In this document: one piece after another, positions 23,800 through 38,000 of the stretch
Position numbering within the stretch: position 1 is the stretch's first letter
How the letters are laid out: every line of letters starts with the position of its first letter
From: Lichenostomus cassidix
Lineage: Eukaryota; Chordata; Aves; Passeriformes; Meliphagidae
DNA: 64,000 nt
Direction: 5' to 3'
Assembly: GCA_008360975.2 (NCBI GenBank)
Contig: CM039182.1
Coordinates: 91,347,405-91,411,404, forward strand
Notes under the pieces: model-generated
The model's database searches: none
The model's input: the letters and a program-made list of their open reading frames with translations, nothing else
Told to the model about the DNA's origin: nothing
Position numbers and translations under genes: made by a program

Positions 23800-24235
23800 A
23801 CAGAATCATAGAATGGGTCTATGAATCACAGAATCAACTACAGAATGGGTCAGGTTGGGAGGAACCACACTGGTTCATCTAGTCCTACTTCTCTGCTCAA
23901 GCAGGTTTATCCTGGAGCACATGGCACAGGACTGTATCTGGATGGCTCTTGAATATCTCCAGTGAGGGAGACTCCAGAAACTGTCCAGGCAATCTGTTCC
24001 AGTGCTCAGTCACGTGCTCAGTAAAGAAGTTTTTCCTCATGTTCAGGTGGAACTTCCTGTGCCCATCAGTTTGTGCTTGTTGTCTCTTATCCTATTGCTT
24101 GGCACCACCTGGAAGAGCCTGGCTCCATCCTCCTGACACTCTCCCTTCTGATACTTGTAGAAATTGATGAGGTCCCTCTCAGCTGTCTCTTCTCAAGGCT
24201 GAACAAGCCCAACTGCCTCAGTCTTTCCTCATAAT
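23800..24235 (-). mobile_element. CR1 LINE 3' fragment
   Basis: The reversed terminus contains repeated cacagaatcatagaatgggt-type units (two 'agaatgggtc' copies). It is followed by 'gttcagtgctcagtcacg'-like and 'aaggctgaacaagcccaact' blocks characteristic of reversed CR1. It is degenerate and 5'-truncated. Confidence 0.88.
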
Positions 24236-27200
24236 AAGTGGTAATAAGTTCATAGTAGGTGATTCAGGTGACGGTTCTTGAGAGGAGTGATTCTAAGTAA
24301 AGATTTGTCATTAGGTTGTCTTGGCCTGGTCCTAGTAGAAATTACCTAGACAAAAATACCAAATGACTACTCTGCTCTTATAAATAGAGATAAGGGCAAT
24401 TCACTTATGTGAACTCTTTTGAATTGCTTTGTAAGCTCTTCTCACTTGCAAAAATACTCCTCTATAGCCAAATTGGAGGTTGTTCATTCAAGATAAAGCC
24501 TTAAAGGCACACCTGGAATCTGAGGGAGAATGACTGGCGTGAGATAGTGATAAAGAGGACCTGGACATAATCAGCTAAGCATGAGCTCTCAGAACAAAGT
24601 TTTTGGTAAGTACTACTCTGAAGCAAAACCAGAGGAACATCAAATACAACTGGAATGGACATTCCTCCTTTTTATAGAACTGATGAAACCATTGTCAAAA
24701 TAATGCATTCACTTTGAGCATTAACATTTCAAAGGGATGTTAGACATTGAAAAGAGTCCATGAGAAAATTATGAAAGGTGTGGAATATGTGCGTTAACAT
24801 GAGGTATTTTAAAAGTATAATACAATGCGTGTGAGAAGGTACTTTTGTCATAAGCCTAGTAGTACTTGTATAAGTAGTACTTAGAGATGTTTGAGAGAAG
24901 TGTTGGTTTTCAGAAAATTACAAATTCTGAAAGCAAAACTAGAACAAAAATGAGGCTAAAAATATGGCATATCTTTATTTGTTATAGGATTGAATTGTCT
25001 GTGAAACTGTTCTGAAACAATGCAAAATTATCACTAAAAATTTGAGATTTTTTCAAAGATACACCATAGCTCAAGCACACACAGCAGAACGCATTGGTCC
25101 AATATGGAGGTGGCACAACCCAGGTTGTACTCAGCCTTTCCTTTCCTTAAACTTGATGGCTCCAGAAAAAGACCAAGAAGTCTACTTGAACAGCAGCAAA
25201 AGAAGGAACAGGATCCCAATATTTCCAAAAGGAAAGTTTTTGGGGTTTTTTTGTGAGTTCCAACTGGAAACATCTGAAGAATTCCTGGCACGTTTCATTG
25301 TGAACATGACGTTCATGCCTGACTGTCCACTTCTGCTACCAGTGATAATGTGGTCTTTCAAACAGCCCAGCAGTGACTTCAGAGAAGTCCAAATCTCCTC
25401 GAGCTAAAAATGACAATAGAAAATGCTGTCACTCATGTAAAGATCATCAAAGGAACAAGAGTTCCACCTTCAGGTCTGGGAAAATACTACCTCTGATGGC
25501 AAAAGATATCTCAGGGAAAAAAAAAAAGTGTAGATGGAGTTGGACTTCCTGAATTACAGACAGACTCAGACTTATATTGCAAGTCAGTGATCAATTCTGA
25601 GTGATCTCTTATCGATGTGATGACTGTGTACATCCCTATACAGTTATCAAACTATTCTGTATTACCAATAAATAATGTAGGAGAAAATAATGGAGAGTCC
25701 TAGAAAGGCACAGAACTGTTGTACATCTGACTAAGGAAGAGCTTCCTGCGGTTTCTTTTTCCACATGAGATCATTTGTAGTTTTCAGATTCATGGATTCA
25801 GAACAAGGACTCAGATGTGCAATTAATTTAATATGCTTAGCTCTATTCTCAGCATTCTTTCCTTACACACAGACTCTCAGATAAGTCATGCTGGGGATAT
25901 TTCAGTAAGTGTTGCTCAATAGACACAGAACTTCCAAGATGCTTACATTATGTTCCCAAAGATGTATCTTTTTCCAGTACAGTGTTTCAAAATTCTGTTG
26001 CCTTTTAAAATGCGTTATTATTACAGATACACTGATTTCACTGTCAAATGGCTTGTGCTGGCAAGAACCGTTCATAAAGTTTCCACTGTGTCATGGAAAA
26101 CAGCCCTTACCGTGTTACAGTGAACATTACTCTCTCTCACAGTCTTTCAAGAGCACAAGGTTTTTTTGAAATGAGATCTCCTTTTAACATATATCCCTGG
26201 AAAAAAATTGAGCTCTTTCCATAGTTATTGACTGAGGGGGGTTCTCTGGAATATGTGGCAGTGTTTTATGAAACCATATTCTTGATGTAAGCAAAACACT
26301 GGGGGTTAATTTGGAGGTAAATTATTTCCTACTGTTGGCAAAAGTTGTGCTATAGTTTTTGAGAGCTGCTAGAATTCTGATCCAAAGCCCTTTCAGTGTA
26401 ATTCGTGGCAAAATCAGCTCAGATTTGGGTGAGGATCATTTGTATAGTGTTACAGAAAGTAAGGCTCTCAAATGGGAGTGAAACTGAAGAGGTTTGTTAT
26501 GCATTAACACATTTGCAGTAGAAGTAATACTGAATATGGTATAAAAGTAGGAGAAAAAGAAAATAGGGCAAAGCAGATTCTATTTTGATAGAAGCACTTC
26601 TTCACTGGTTGCACTGCCTATTTGGGTCTTTTCTAGCATATTCACAGGTCTCACACTGTGACCTTGATGCAGGAATGGTTTACAGTACCTGCCACTGATC
26701 TACCTCTTCAATAGTCACTCAGGAAAGCCTGTGCAGAGAGGGTGGTGGGTACAGAGACTGTCTACAACACCTGGTCTGCAGCTGGATCTCCCTTCTGATG
26801 AGAGCAGAATGAAACAAGCTTCACCAGCTGGTGGGAGCTCCTGTTGCTGACACTTAGGGAATGTGCACCTGTGGCACTTTGCCTGGGGAGCCTTAGCTGT
26901 CCACTGCTGGCATAACTAAAGGAGGTAAAACATTTAAAAAAGCATTGCTGGGCTTGTGGCCCTATCTGGGAACTTACCCATGACTAGACTTTCACCAAGA
27001 TCCATGCTTGTAGTTTTTTTCCCAAGGTCTTTTTCTTCCCACTGAAGAGGATTTCTCCCACTCAGAACTACTGATCAGCTTTCAGCATGTGATGTAGCAA
27101 TTGTTTATGAGATATTCTCAGTTCTATTTGTTAGGACACCTAAGCGGTTTTGCTTCAGAAGAAGATTGAGCTAACTCAGTTAAAAAGCTTTCAGTGGGAC

Positions 27201-28134
27201 TCTGTTTTGTGCACATTTGTCTCTTGTTATAATATCAGATTGTATTGACATCACCTTAAGCTAAATCCCAACAAGTTACTCCAACTAAAAAAAAAAAAAT
27301 AGTTTCTGTACAAAGCAGTTTTACCAACTGGATAAAGCTGGTTCATTTCCTTGGGGTTTTTATACAAGACCTTAGAAATTCTCTATTAAATCTTAGTGCC
27401 AATCAAGCCAATGGTAACATTTCCATTAGAATTAGCATAGTGAGGATTTTGTTCTTTGTGAAGCTTCCAATGCTTCCTGAGGAGAAAAAAAAAAAATGAA
27501 GACCAAATATATTCAGGGATGAAAATCTAAAAATGGCAAATCAGCTGAACAAACACTTACTCATCCAGTTCATCCACCGTATTTACCAGTAAACATTCCT
27601 TTTGTGAAACCATTCAGCCATGAAGGAAAGATTCAGGATGTCTTCTAATTGCAGAGCCAGAGGTGTAATATCATCAGCTTACATTCATAATCAATTTATA
27701 GTAAAATAATTTTAAATGGCATTTTTAATTTTTCTTGCTCAGTTAGGGACATGATTCTGATTCTGCTGCTTCTCTAATATGTGAGGATCATGAGCAACTG
27801 CCTGTTTCATAACACCTTCAGGGAATTTTAGAAACAAATTAAAATTTAGAGTACTTATGTTCATTTGGGGTCCTTTTCCAGTGACTTGATGTTACATATT
27901 TACTTTTAAGATTTCTAGAGTTGTCTTTGCCTTCTCTCTTCCCCCATTATGGGATAACCAGAAAAACAGTGTTCAGCTCTGCCAAAGAAGTTCCTTGTGC
28001 CAAGAGGTGAATAAACAAGATCTGTAGTCTGACTAGATTGTATTATGGAATATTTATTGAATATTGTTTTTCTGGATATGAAAAGTCTATTAGATTCTTT
28101 CTGATTTAACATCCAAGGGTATCAAGGTGTACAT
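24236..28134. other. Intergenic, no gene seen
   Basis: About 3.9 kb of AT-rich sequence. Open frames at 25,034-25,407 run on both strands over the same bases, and the one at 25,909-26,169 lacks any recognisable protein. There are short A runs at about 27,287-27,299 and 27,486-27,497. No exon or mobile element is recognised. Confidence 0.7.
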
Positions 28135-28400
28135 AGAATCATAGAATCACATATAGTTTGTGTTGGAAGGGAGTTTAAATATCATCTAGTTCCATCCCTA
28201 CTGCCATGGGCAGGAAACCTTTCACTACAGCAGGTTGCTTAGAGCTCCATCCAACCTGGCTGCGAACACTTCCAGGGATGGGGCATCTGCAACCTCTCTG
28301 GACAACTTGTTTGAGTGCCTCACAATCCTCACAGTAAAAAATTTCTTCCTAATATTTAATCTAAACCTACCCTCCTACAGTTTAAGGCCATTGTGTTGGT
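28135..28400 (-). mobile_element. CR1 LINE 3' fragment
   Basis: The plus strand starts with the reversed terminus acatagaatcatagaatcac and proceeds through 'gttggaagggagtttaaata', 'tccagggatggggcatctgc' and 'aatttcttcctaatatttaa'. This is a typical 5'-truncated CR1 on the minus strand. Confidence 0.93.
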
Positions 28401-28679
28401 ATCACATTGATCAGGAATTTACCTGTCTCTACAGTGACCTCTTAATCACACTACTGGTTCAAAGGCCTTGTGTGCCTCTGGCAGCAGCCACAGGTACACA
28501 GTGAGGTCTGAGTAAGAGCTGGGCAAGCATGTGTGCTAGTTCTTCCTTTATATTATCCCAACCTTCACCCTTTTTAGGGGGAGTTTCCTGAACCAGAATT
28601 GGTTTGGATTCTCAATAACCTCATGGATCTCTCTTTCAAATGCTCACCCATCCTCCCCTAGAAGATAAGGCTCTTTTGG

Positions 28680-29075
28680 GCAGAAAGTCCTTTGGCAAGG
28701 AATTTCACAGGTCTGCTGATGTCTGTATAAAGAAGCTGATTCTTCTTCATTGCTGTCCAACTTCCCCTTACTACTCATTTTTCCATTGACCTCATTTCTG
28801 CTCAGCATTGCCTTTCCTTAGTCTCAAGCACTCCTTGTGGTCAATGCATTCAATAACTTTGATCATCCTTGTAGTTTTTCTCTGGTGTGTTTTCAATTTC
28901 TGATTGCTTTTTTCTTTTTCTTTTTTTTTTTTTTTAATGAAGTGAGGAGACCAGAGCTACACATAGTATTCATTTTGTGGACAAATACATATTTATACAA
29001 GGTTTCAATTGTATTTTCTGTTTTGTTGTCTGTTATTCTGCCAGAAGGTTCTAGCATTCAATATGTCAGTTTTTC
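28680..29075 (-). mobile_element. Ancient CR1-type LINE fragment (probable)
   Basis: The blocks 'aatttcacaggtctgctgat', 'gtagtttttctctggtgtg' and 'gaggagaccagagctacaca', then a '..tttatacaaggtttcaatt' block, follow the order of the reversed 3' ORF2 part of old sauropsid CR1/L3-like elements. Divergence is much higher than in the adjacent CR1 at 28,135. A T-rich tract (about 28,908-28,936) interrupts it. Assignment rests on remembered family patterns. Confidence 0.6.
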
Positions 29076-32000
29076 TCTCTATTTTTAAACCAGATCTGAG
29101 AAGGTTTTTTGAAAGTCTTCATCCTAACCTCAAAGTCTTGCTTGGAGTGGAAATAGACAGCAAAATGGTTGTCTCCTCACTTTAGGAAAGGGCCATACAG
29201 TTGCACTGAAAATGATTGAAGGCAACATAATAAAGAAAGCAATTGTACAGAGGAATATATCCCCTCACAAGAAAGTCAGAGTGAGTCAGAAGTGAAGAGG
29301 AGGAATGGCTGGGGTATAGTTCAATATCTATTACTAGAAAATATCTGTCATTTCTAATACATGGCCAGTGGTATACAGTTTTAAATGTAACTGAAACATT
29401 ATCTTAGCAAGATAAAAATATGTCATAAAATATACTTTCTCAAATGAGAGAATTCTTTGGTCCTGTGCTGCTTTGATTATTTCTGTCTTACACATTTTAC
29501 AGAATCATTAAATTCTTTGCAACAAAGGACCACCTCATGACCTGGATCTTTACAATTGACGCTTGCTGGTATTATCTTGAAAAGTTTAAGTTGCTTCTAG
29601 CAGAAGTCAGACCCTTTTCTCTGAAAGACACAAAATGAGAAGGTAGTCACTTACAATTAACTCCTTCACTGTCTCCTGCTTCCTTGTAGGTCACAGATGT
29701 ATCTGAGCCATGATGAGGGATGCTGGCATAAGACAAATGGCTTAAGTTCACATGTCAAACTTGTTTCTTTCTTCTCTGATAGACAGTTTTAGTGCAGAAG
29801 TGCTCATCAGCACTTCTTGAAAAAGAAAAATTGATGATCTAGTGTCAAGGATGTAAAGCTGAAGGGTATCAACTCAGTTGTCAAGTCAGGTAGACTTTTT
29901 CATTACCTCACAGGCAGTGCCGTGTATGCACTAAAACTGTGAAGTGTTTGACTTCTGTAATAGTAGAGAGTGGAGATGCTGCATAAACAGATGTGCAAAG
30001 AGACTTAATTCCATAGTAAGAATTCTTTTTATAAATATTCTTTGAATATTACTCTATTTTCCTTTAGTGTGGCAGTAACACTGTGAAATCCTGAAGTTCA
30101 CTCTTGTAGAGATAAACCTACTTTAAAGTTTTGTCTCAGAGAAAAAAGCCTCTGAAGCCTATTTTACTTTAAAATGTAGTTCAAAATTTGGTTTTCTTGA
30201 TAAGTACTTTGGGATACATGTTCAGCTAGCTATGTGGAGAATTAGCAGTGCAAGTCCCATTAGTGCTAAAGCTACTACTAATTCCCTGCACATCATACTG
30301 AATATTTACATCTTTGTTTAGTATTTAGATGAGCCATGATAATATTGCTTTCTCCCTGTTACATTTTTCTATAATACTAAAAGGGAAAACAAATATGTAA
30401 TAAAGACCATTTGTAGTTAAAGATGTTTAATTCTTTTTAAAAGATAGTATAATTACAGTTTGAATTAAACCCTAGATTGTGACTAAAATGGCTTCATTTC
30501 ATACCTTGGAAATAGTAGATTGGATTAAAGTTCTGTGGGCACTGTGAATGTAGATTATTTCTTTGTGTGTAAAAGCTCTGAGTTTCAGAGAAGCTTAAGA
30601 GTGACATTAGTTTAATGCTTGGGTGGTTCAGGGAGTGAGTTGCATTAGCAGTTTTATATCTGGTGGCAAATATTGTTTGCAGGGTGGGTTTCAATCCTTT
30701 ATGAATGGTTGTCTTCTACATCAGCTGCAGACAGGTAAAACACTGGGAAAACAAAAGAACTCTAATTTTTGTGTGACTCTGTTGGCAATATTGCACATTG
30801 ATTGCACAGTTTGAGGAACAGGATTGGATCTTATTCTCAGTCTATCTGACTGCTTCATGCTGAGGGTCACCTCTGAGCTGGACAGCAGTCCCAAAGGGAA
30901 CAGGATGGGGATGATGAACACAAAATAGCTTTTATGAGGCCCAGGCCTCAAAATAAACCAAGACAACACTTCTGTGGAGCCAAGTGCTAGTTAACACTTT
31001 TGCAAGTAGTTTCTTGGGTTTCTTAGTTGCTCCTCTCAATTGTAATTTTTGAGGTGACTGTGATTATCCTAGGGTTTTACTGTTGGTTTTACTGTTGGTT
31101 TTACTGTTAGTTTTACTGCTCCACTGCTAGACTTACTACTGACTTGTCCAGTTTCTTGCTATGTCTAGAACAGAACCGTGGCTCAACAGAAATAGTTGCC
31201 ATCATTTTCCCAAGCAATACACCAAAAATTTGGAGGGAGAGAGGATCCAGCACCTCAGGAGATCACCACTGTTATTCTTGATTTCTCTGGTGAAAAATAA
31301 TCGGGTTCCCTTCACTAGACCCCTTCACTCCTCAACATCAGGCCTTGGAAGCAAATAGGGAATCTGCCAATACTTTCACTTCTAGTACCGGAAAATTTAG
31401 AGGTAAGGCCAGGACAAACTTGATGTGGGAGGTGAAGTGTCTAGGTACTGAGGCTGACAAGAAGGCCAGAAGTGATGCAGTTCTGGGATGATGAGAGCAG
31501 AAGACACCTGATCTGTGTGGCAAAAGGACTACAGTGAAGGTAGGAGTGAATTCAGATTCATTTGTCTGGGAAGTCTAGCAGACATGTGGGAGGAAAGTAG
31601 TTCAAGAACCAAGATAAAGTGAGCATTAAAATTTTATATTGGTGTGTTTTTAATCTAATTCTGTGTGGGTTAAATTTCTGGTTTGGGGTTGTGACTCAGG
31701 GGTTTGTCCAATTAGAGTTTGGCCCTCCTAAAGATGATTCTTAGCTCTTTAGTGAATTGGATGAAAGTTTGCCAGGAATTTAAAAGTGCCTTGTGTTTCT
31801 CAGGACTGTTTCAGAGCTGATGACTAACGCAATTTCCTGGGACTAGTCGAACCTCAGCCTTAGTGTTCAGGCTAATGGATTCATAGCAGAACTGGATGTT
31901 CAGATGCAATAAACAAGATTCCTGTAGACTGCTTTAGGCTCCAATTACTCTGCAAGATTTATGTTAACACATACATTTCTGCCACTTCAGGAGTACCTTC

Positions 32001-35000
32001 AAAATATATTTCAGGAGACCAAGTTAGTCCATCACGAACTCCCTCTCTGTAACCCTCTGTCCTCTTTGACTTTACTTCCAGGATTGCTAGCACAGAGCAT
32101 GGAGAGCTCTCCCACCAGCTGATGGTCTTCATGCAACACCCATCTCTCTACCAGTGGTGGGTCCTAGGAAAAAGGCTGCATGCAGATATAAGTGGAGGAG
32201 CAGTAAAGTGACTTGTGTTTCCTGTGGAAGTCTGTCTTCGCAGGTAGTTCTGCAAAGAACATAAGTGGGATGGTAGTTTGGCTCTGCATCCTTTGGATAA
32301 GGAAGGAGGTTTTCAGGGAGCAGTAGGATGAGCTTGCTGTTTGGAATACTGGGATCTGCCATCTTCCAGCCCACACCCTACATGTGTTTCTTGTTATTAA
32401 TAGCCTTGTTCTTTACATTGCCACCCTCAGAGTACTCTGCCACTAGTCTTTTCTCTCTGTCCTTCTTGTTCCTTCTCCAGCTCTGTTACCCTATGTATGC
32501 CTCATCCCAAAATCTTTTCCTTCTTTTCCACTGTCCCAATGCCCTGGCCCTATACTGCTCTACAGCAGACCTAGAAGCACTACAGCAAGGCTAAAAGCAT
32601 TCATAGCAATACATGACAAGGACAATACTGTAGGGACAGGAAGAGGTGTCAAAGATACACTTTCACCACCATTCTCAGCAGGGTGCAGTCTTCAGTAGTT
32701 CTATTCTATCCACTCAGTTGTTGAAGCAACTTCCAAAGACCAGGCAAGCTGCAAGAAATAGTAATATTTCAGAGGAAAATGGCATGAAATGTTAAAATTT
32801 TATTGTCAAATGTTAGATTTATGTAATTATAGAAAAGTATTTATTTTTATATTTTATTCTTTTATGGGTTAGTATGTTAAAAAACAAATTGGAAGCAATA
32901 GAAAGTCAAACTATATAAGCTGTTTGACCCTTTAACATTATATAGTTTCATTCGCATTAAGGCATAAAGAGTGCAGATGTTATGCTTTCATACCTTTCAA
33001 TTTAAGTGTCTCACAGAATGGTCACATTTTATCAAAGTAAGTGGGAATGTTGCCATTGATTTTGGTGTCACCAGTATTTGACTAATTTCAGATTTCAAAA
33101 TATCGTATTTCAATGTAGATATATTGGAACTCAAGCAAGATATCATGGTCATAAGGCATAGATTTGTACTTCAGAGTTTAAGCTAGAGTTGTTTTTTGTT
33201 TCACACTGCAGGTGGGCAATGTAGCTTTTGTAGTGTTTATTCCCTAGATTGATGTCCATTCTCTCAGCAGCCCTTCAACAGACATTTTCTGCTAAGGCAG
33301 AGTGTTATTTGTCACTAAGTGTGTGTGGATACAAACTGAATCATCAAATCAGGACTTAAAAAAAGCAAGAGAGAGAAAACAAAGGTGATTGCTCTGTATG
33401 AGATAATTAACACTGGGACCTTTGCAAAATGGGGAAATGGTAATTCTTAGTAGATGAGCTGGATATTTATGGACACAAGCAGATTAGCTGCTGTTACAGA
33501 TAGTGCCAAACTGAAAGGTTTTGTAGTTTTTCACGGCCCGCTACTTCATTTAATCATTTGCAGCAATGAGGAGTGACAGTAAAGGCACATACAAGAAAAT
33601 CAATGTGATAATGTGTATATATGTATTGCACAGCACCTATGAATACACCAGAGGTTATCTACCATCTACTGCTACACTTCTGTCTTATGAGAGAAAATGG
33701 AAGCAGAGTTTGAATAAAAAGAACAGTAGGAATCAATCAATATCCTGCCAATGGGCAGACATCTCTATTGACAGTCTTAAGCAAAATTACAATATGTTGT
33801 CCAAGATCTGTGTTTGGCAGAAATGGCTGATGAACACTCAGATAGTGTGCTGATTTATATATATATATATTTTTTTTTTTTTAATATCTTTTTTTCCTGA
33901 CATGGGCGTTGCTGCTATGACCCAGCTCCATTTTAGCTACACTGAAGGTTATCAGAGCTGGGCAGTTGTTGGAAACATTGACTGAAGGGTGACTCGTGTG
34001 CATAGAAAGAAGGGGAATTTTATCACCTAATACTGAAATTGCCCTGACATGTCTTGTGTGTAGAATTTTTACCGCAGATTTCCGGGCCGCAAACCTAAAT
34101 AGCGCAGCCCAAACGTTTGGCTCAGAGGGGGAGTTTTGATGACAGACTGAGTGTTCAAGGTGAGGGAGAATTACAGAGCCAAAACATGGTCAGCCAGAAA
34201 AAAGCAAGAGGCTGAGTCCAATGGGAGTACCAAGGGAAAGAAGAAAAGAGTAAAACCAGATTTCTGGATGTAAGTCTGATTGTAGGGTAATCCCCATCAT
34301 TCCAGGCTATCAGGCAACACACTCAGAGCATTTTTGGGGTCAAAAAATGCTCCAGTTAAAAAAAAAACCAACCAGATTTTCAAAAAAACCCAGAATCTCA
34401 AAAAGAGATGCCAAGTGAGGGGTGCAGCAGGGATGTGGGTGGCCCTGGTGCAGCAGGGCAGGTGAAGGCAGATTTCCTGAGGTGCAGAACCTCAGGGCTG
34501 AGCCACCTGAATGCCGGCAGGAGAGCAGTGTTCACGTCCAGCTTTTACTTTGATGAAGCCATTGACAGACCTTTCACTTTTCCCTGCTTGTCCTGAAACT
34601 TGGAAAGGGTTTTCTTCTTTAAAACCTCCACTTTTCAATTGCATTTGCTTGAGCCCACCCAGTGGGTTCAGAAGTTCCCAGTGGGATCTGAGACAAATCA
34701 TAGCTTAACATGAGATTTGTTTGCCTAGAAAACTAGGTCGGTGGGGATAGTAAATAAAATCCTAGATGCCCACGGCACATGTGGCTGAGGTAGAACAATT
34801 TGAAGAGAAAAAGGTGTTCTTTGGATTAAACAAGATGGATTTCTGTGGTAAAAAAATGCATTTTCGTGTAATTATGGACTATATCATAGCACTTATACAG
34901 GAATGGGGAGAAAAAGTTTCTTCAGGCACAGAATATCCTTCTTCACTCTTATTTCATAACTTCTAAATGCTTGACTAAGCTACATAACTTTTTAAACAAT

Positions 35001-38000
35001 TTTTTTTTCTGAGTGTGTGAAATACATGTATAAAGTACAGCAACTGTTCAAGTGTGAATTTATTTTTAAATAGAATTGACTCCTTGTATTAGTATAGGAG
35101 CTATGGAAGTAGAAACATTTCTATATTATCACCATCTATCTTTTGAGAAAGAGATAGATATTTTTACCTTGGCAATTCTGGTGGCAAGATGGAGGCAGTT
35201 TTACAATAATCTGAATACATTTAAGTTGTGCAGCTCATTTTTGTACCTAATGAATAACTGTGTGCCCGAGTGGGTGGATGGAAAATAAGAAGCTTTTGGA
35301 TTAGATAGAGAAGGTGAAACATGTTACATTTATGCACGTAACGTAGATATTTCAGTACATTTGATAAACTCACTGTTAAATACCATTTTTAATGCATGTG
35401 ATGGCAATCAGTTTCCTTTGAAAACCGTGATATCAGGAGTCGGGGGGAAAAAGGTCTGCACCTTTTAGAAATGAATACAAGTGTTTCATTTAATTAAAGC
35501 AGAAACCGCATTATTTTGCAGTCAGATTTCTCCTATGGCCCCTGTGGTGCTGTAGGAAGTGATGAAACAGAACCTGGCACAGGCTGAAAGGGCTGCCAGC
35601 AGAGTGGGCACTCGCTGACAGGGCAGCACTCAGTTTCTCCTGCACCCACTGGAGTCCAGCACCTTTGCTCTGCAGCTGCCCCGTGAGGCTATGAAAGACA
35701 GGCTACCAAATGCTTTGCTCACACACGTTTGGTAATTATTAGTGAAATGATGACTAGGAACACGGAGGCAAATTAAGAAGCACATTTTCAAGAGAGTGCT
35801 CTGGAAATGGTCCAACCGTCTGCGCCAGGGAGGCTCAGGCACAGAACGGAAAGAGACCTGCAGAGATGTCTGAGGTTACAGAGAAGAGTCTTCTGCCCCA
35901 TTCCTGTGCAAAAGGATGGAGAGTCCAAAAACATCTGTCAGTCCTGCTAGCAGGAGTGTGCCTGGGACGTCTCAGTTTGGTACAGGCAGCTGCTGCCCCT
36001 GTTAGCCAGCTGACCAGCAACTACAACTAAGCAGCTAACCAGCTGGAGTTTGGGGAACAAGATGCTCCCTAGTTACTCAAAAGTCATCTTTCAGGAGGAC
36101 CACAGAGCTTTACTTCTTTCAAGCAGTCACATTTGTGACCTGGTGTGATGAAATTTTCTGTGTTCTTCAAGCACTTCCTAGGTAAAAACAGCAAAAATGG
36201 CTCCTCTCCTTTATCTGTAAGGAACATTATGTGTTGATACAGAAAAAGTAAGCGTTCCTTGGGAATTACCTGTGATGGCTGCTCCATTATTTTCTCTAGC
36301 CCTTCCTTAAGCAACATAAAGGGGTCCTTCGTTCGTCAGGAACATTTTATATTGATATAGATTATCTGGAAGAAAAAGAAACATCGCATACAACAATCAG
36401 GATGGCATTGATTAAGTTGTGGGTTTTTTTCCCTGGGTAATTTTGAGACAAAATATGAAGCATGATTCCAGTAATGCACTTCTGAAAGACTCTGTGGCCT
36501 CAGAGCTTATAGTCTTTCCATGTGCTGTGCCTTTTAGAGCAATTTCACCCAGCCTTTGTATCAGCTTCCGTGAATGTCATAGAAATGTTAAAATCATCTA
36601 ATTCAGCATTATTTTATTGCTGCATACTGATACAGAAAACCGTGCATTGCAACATTCTCATCCTTTGTGCAAAAGAAAGAGCAACATTATTAATGAGAAA
36701 GCTAAAAAGGAAGTATGACAGTAAATTCAAGAGGCTGTTCATTTAAACAGCTTCTAAATGAAACATTTGTGCTTTGTGAATAAATCTACATCCTGATGCC
36801 TGATATCTGGAGCAAATCTTGACACACCTTGGGTGTCTTCATGTTTGGGAGATAGATCCTGTTGTAAGGGTAAATCTGCCACCTTCCACACGTTTGGCTC
36901 TTAGTGCTCTCTTCTCAATACATGATTGCATCATAAATTCTGTGCTCAGTAGTTCATGTTTCTGGAATGAATGAATCCTGGGAAGGAGACACAGCAGAGG
37001 GAAAACAGATATGCTATTTCTTGGCTTCCAGGTCCCATGTGAGCTATTAATTACAAAGCAGCCTTAAGAAAGAATGCCGATATCCACGTATAGTCCCCTT
37101 ACAAAAACAAACGTTCTCCAGAATACACATACACCATTAAAATTCAGAAATAATTTCAACATATTGAAATATGAATTTTAAATGCATTGCCCTAGGATAG
37201 TATAACAAAGGGTGAGGCATGGGAAAGGGAAGAGAAGTACCAGGGGAAAAAGTATATGACAGAGATGGATTGCTCTACTGAAGACTTGCCCATTTTCCTG
37301 GTGGTTTGAAAGACACTCTCTCCCATGGAATAGATGCCTTGGCCACAGCAAGTGGGGGCCAAGTTTGCTGCCCAAGCTCAGTACATTCATAATCCATGCA
37401 AAACAGCTAAATTCCAGTCTCAGAGGGTACCAGCAATTTTTAACCAGAGCTAGATTTAGCATTTTCAAGTCTTCAGATCATTTCCCTTTTATCTCAAACA
37501 GAGCTGCGGTCAAGCCATTGTGTGGAAAATATTACTTAAGATTTAGGGAGACACTGGTAAACTGATGTTCGTAGAGAAATTTTTCTAAATTTTGAGATGT
37601 ACATGTGAGTAGGAGAAAGAAGCTCTTTAGATCATCATTGCTTCCCCTGACTGATAACCAGCTACCACCATTTTGAAACGTGGTGGTTAGTTTTTTTGTG
37701 TCTTCAAGGTTGCCTATGGAAAAAGCAGAGACAGAAATTTGATTTTAAAGTGACATAACTCCAAAATTGATGGTATTTAGGATGCCTGCCACTGAAAAGG
37801 TAGCGCTTGAAATAAATTGCAAGTGTGATGCATATCAGGGTAAACCTCAGAATTTTCCCAGATATTCTGAAAAGTCTGGAAAAAGAAATGGGTGCCTGGG
37901 GCCCTGCTTAGGCATCTGTTTGCCATATGTTTTCACTAAGGAAATGAAATAAAATGTCAGAAAATCTGCAAGAGGTAAAATGTAGGAGGCACCAAACTAA

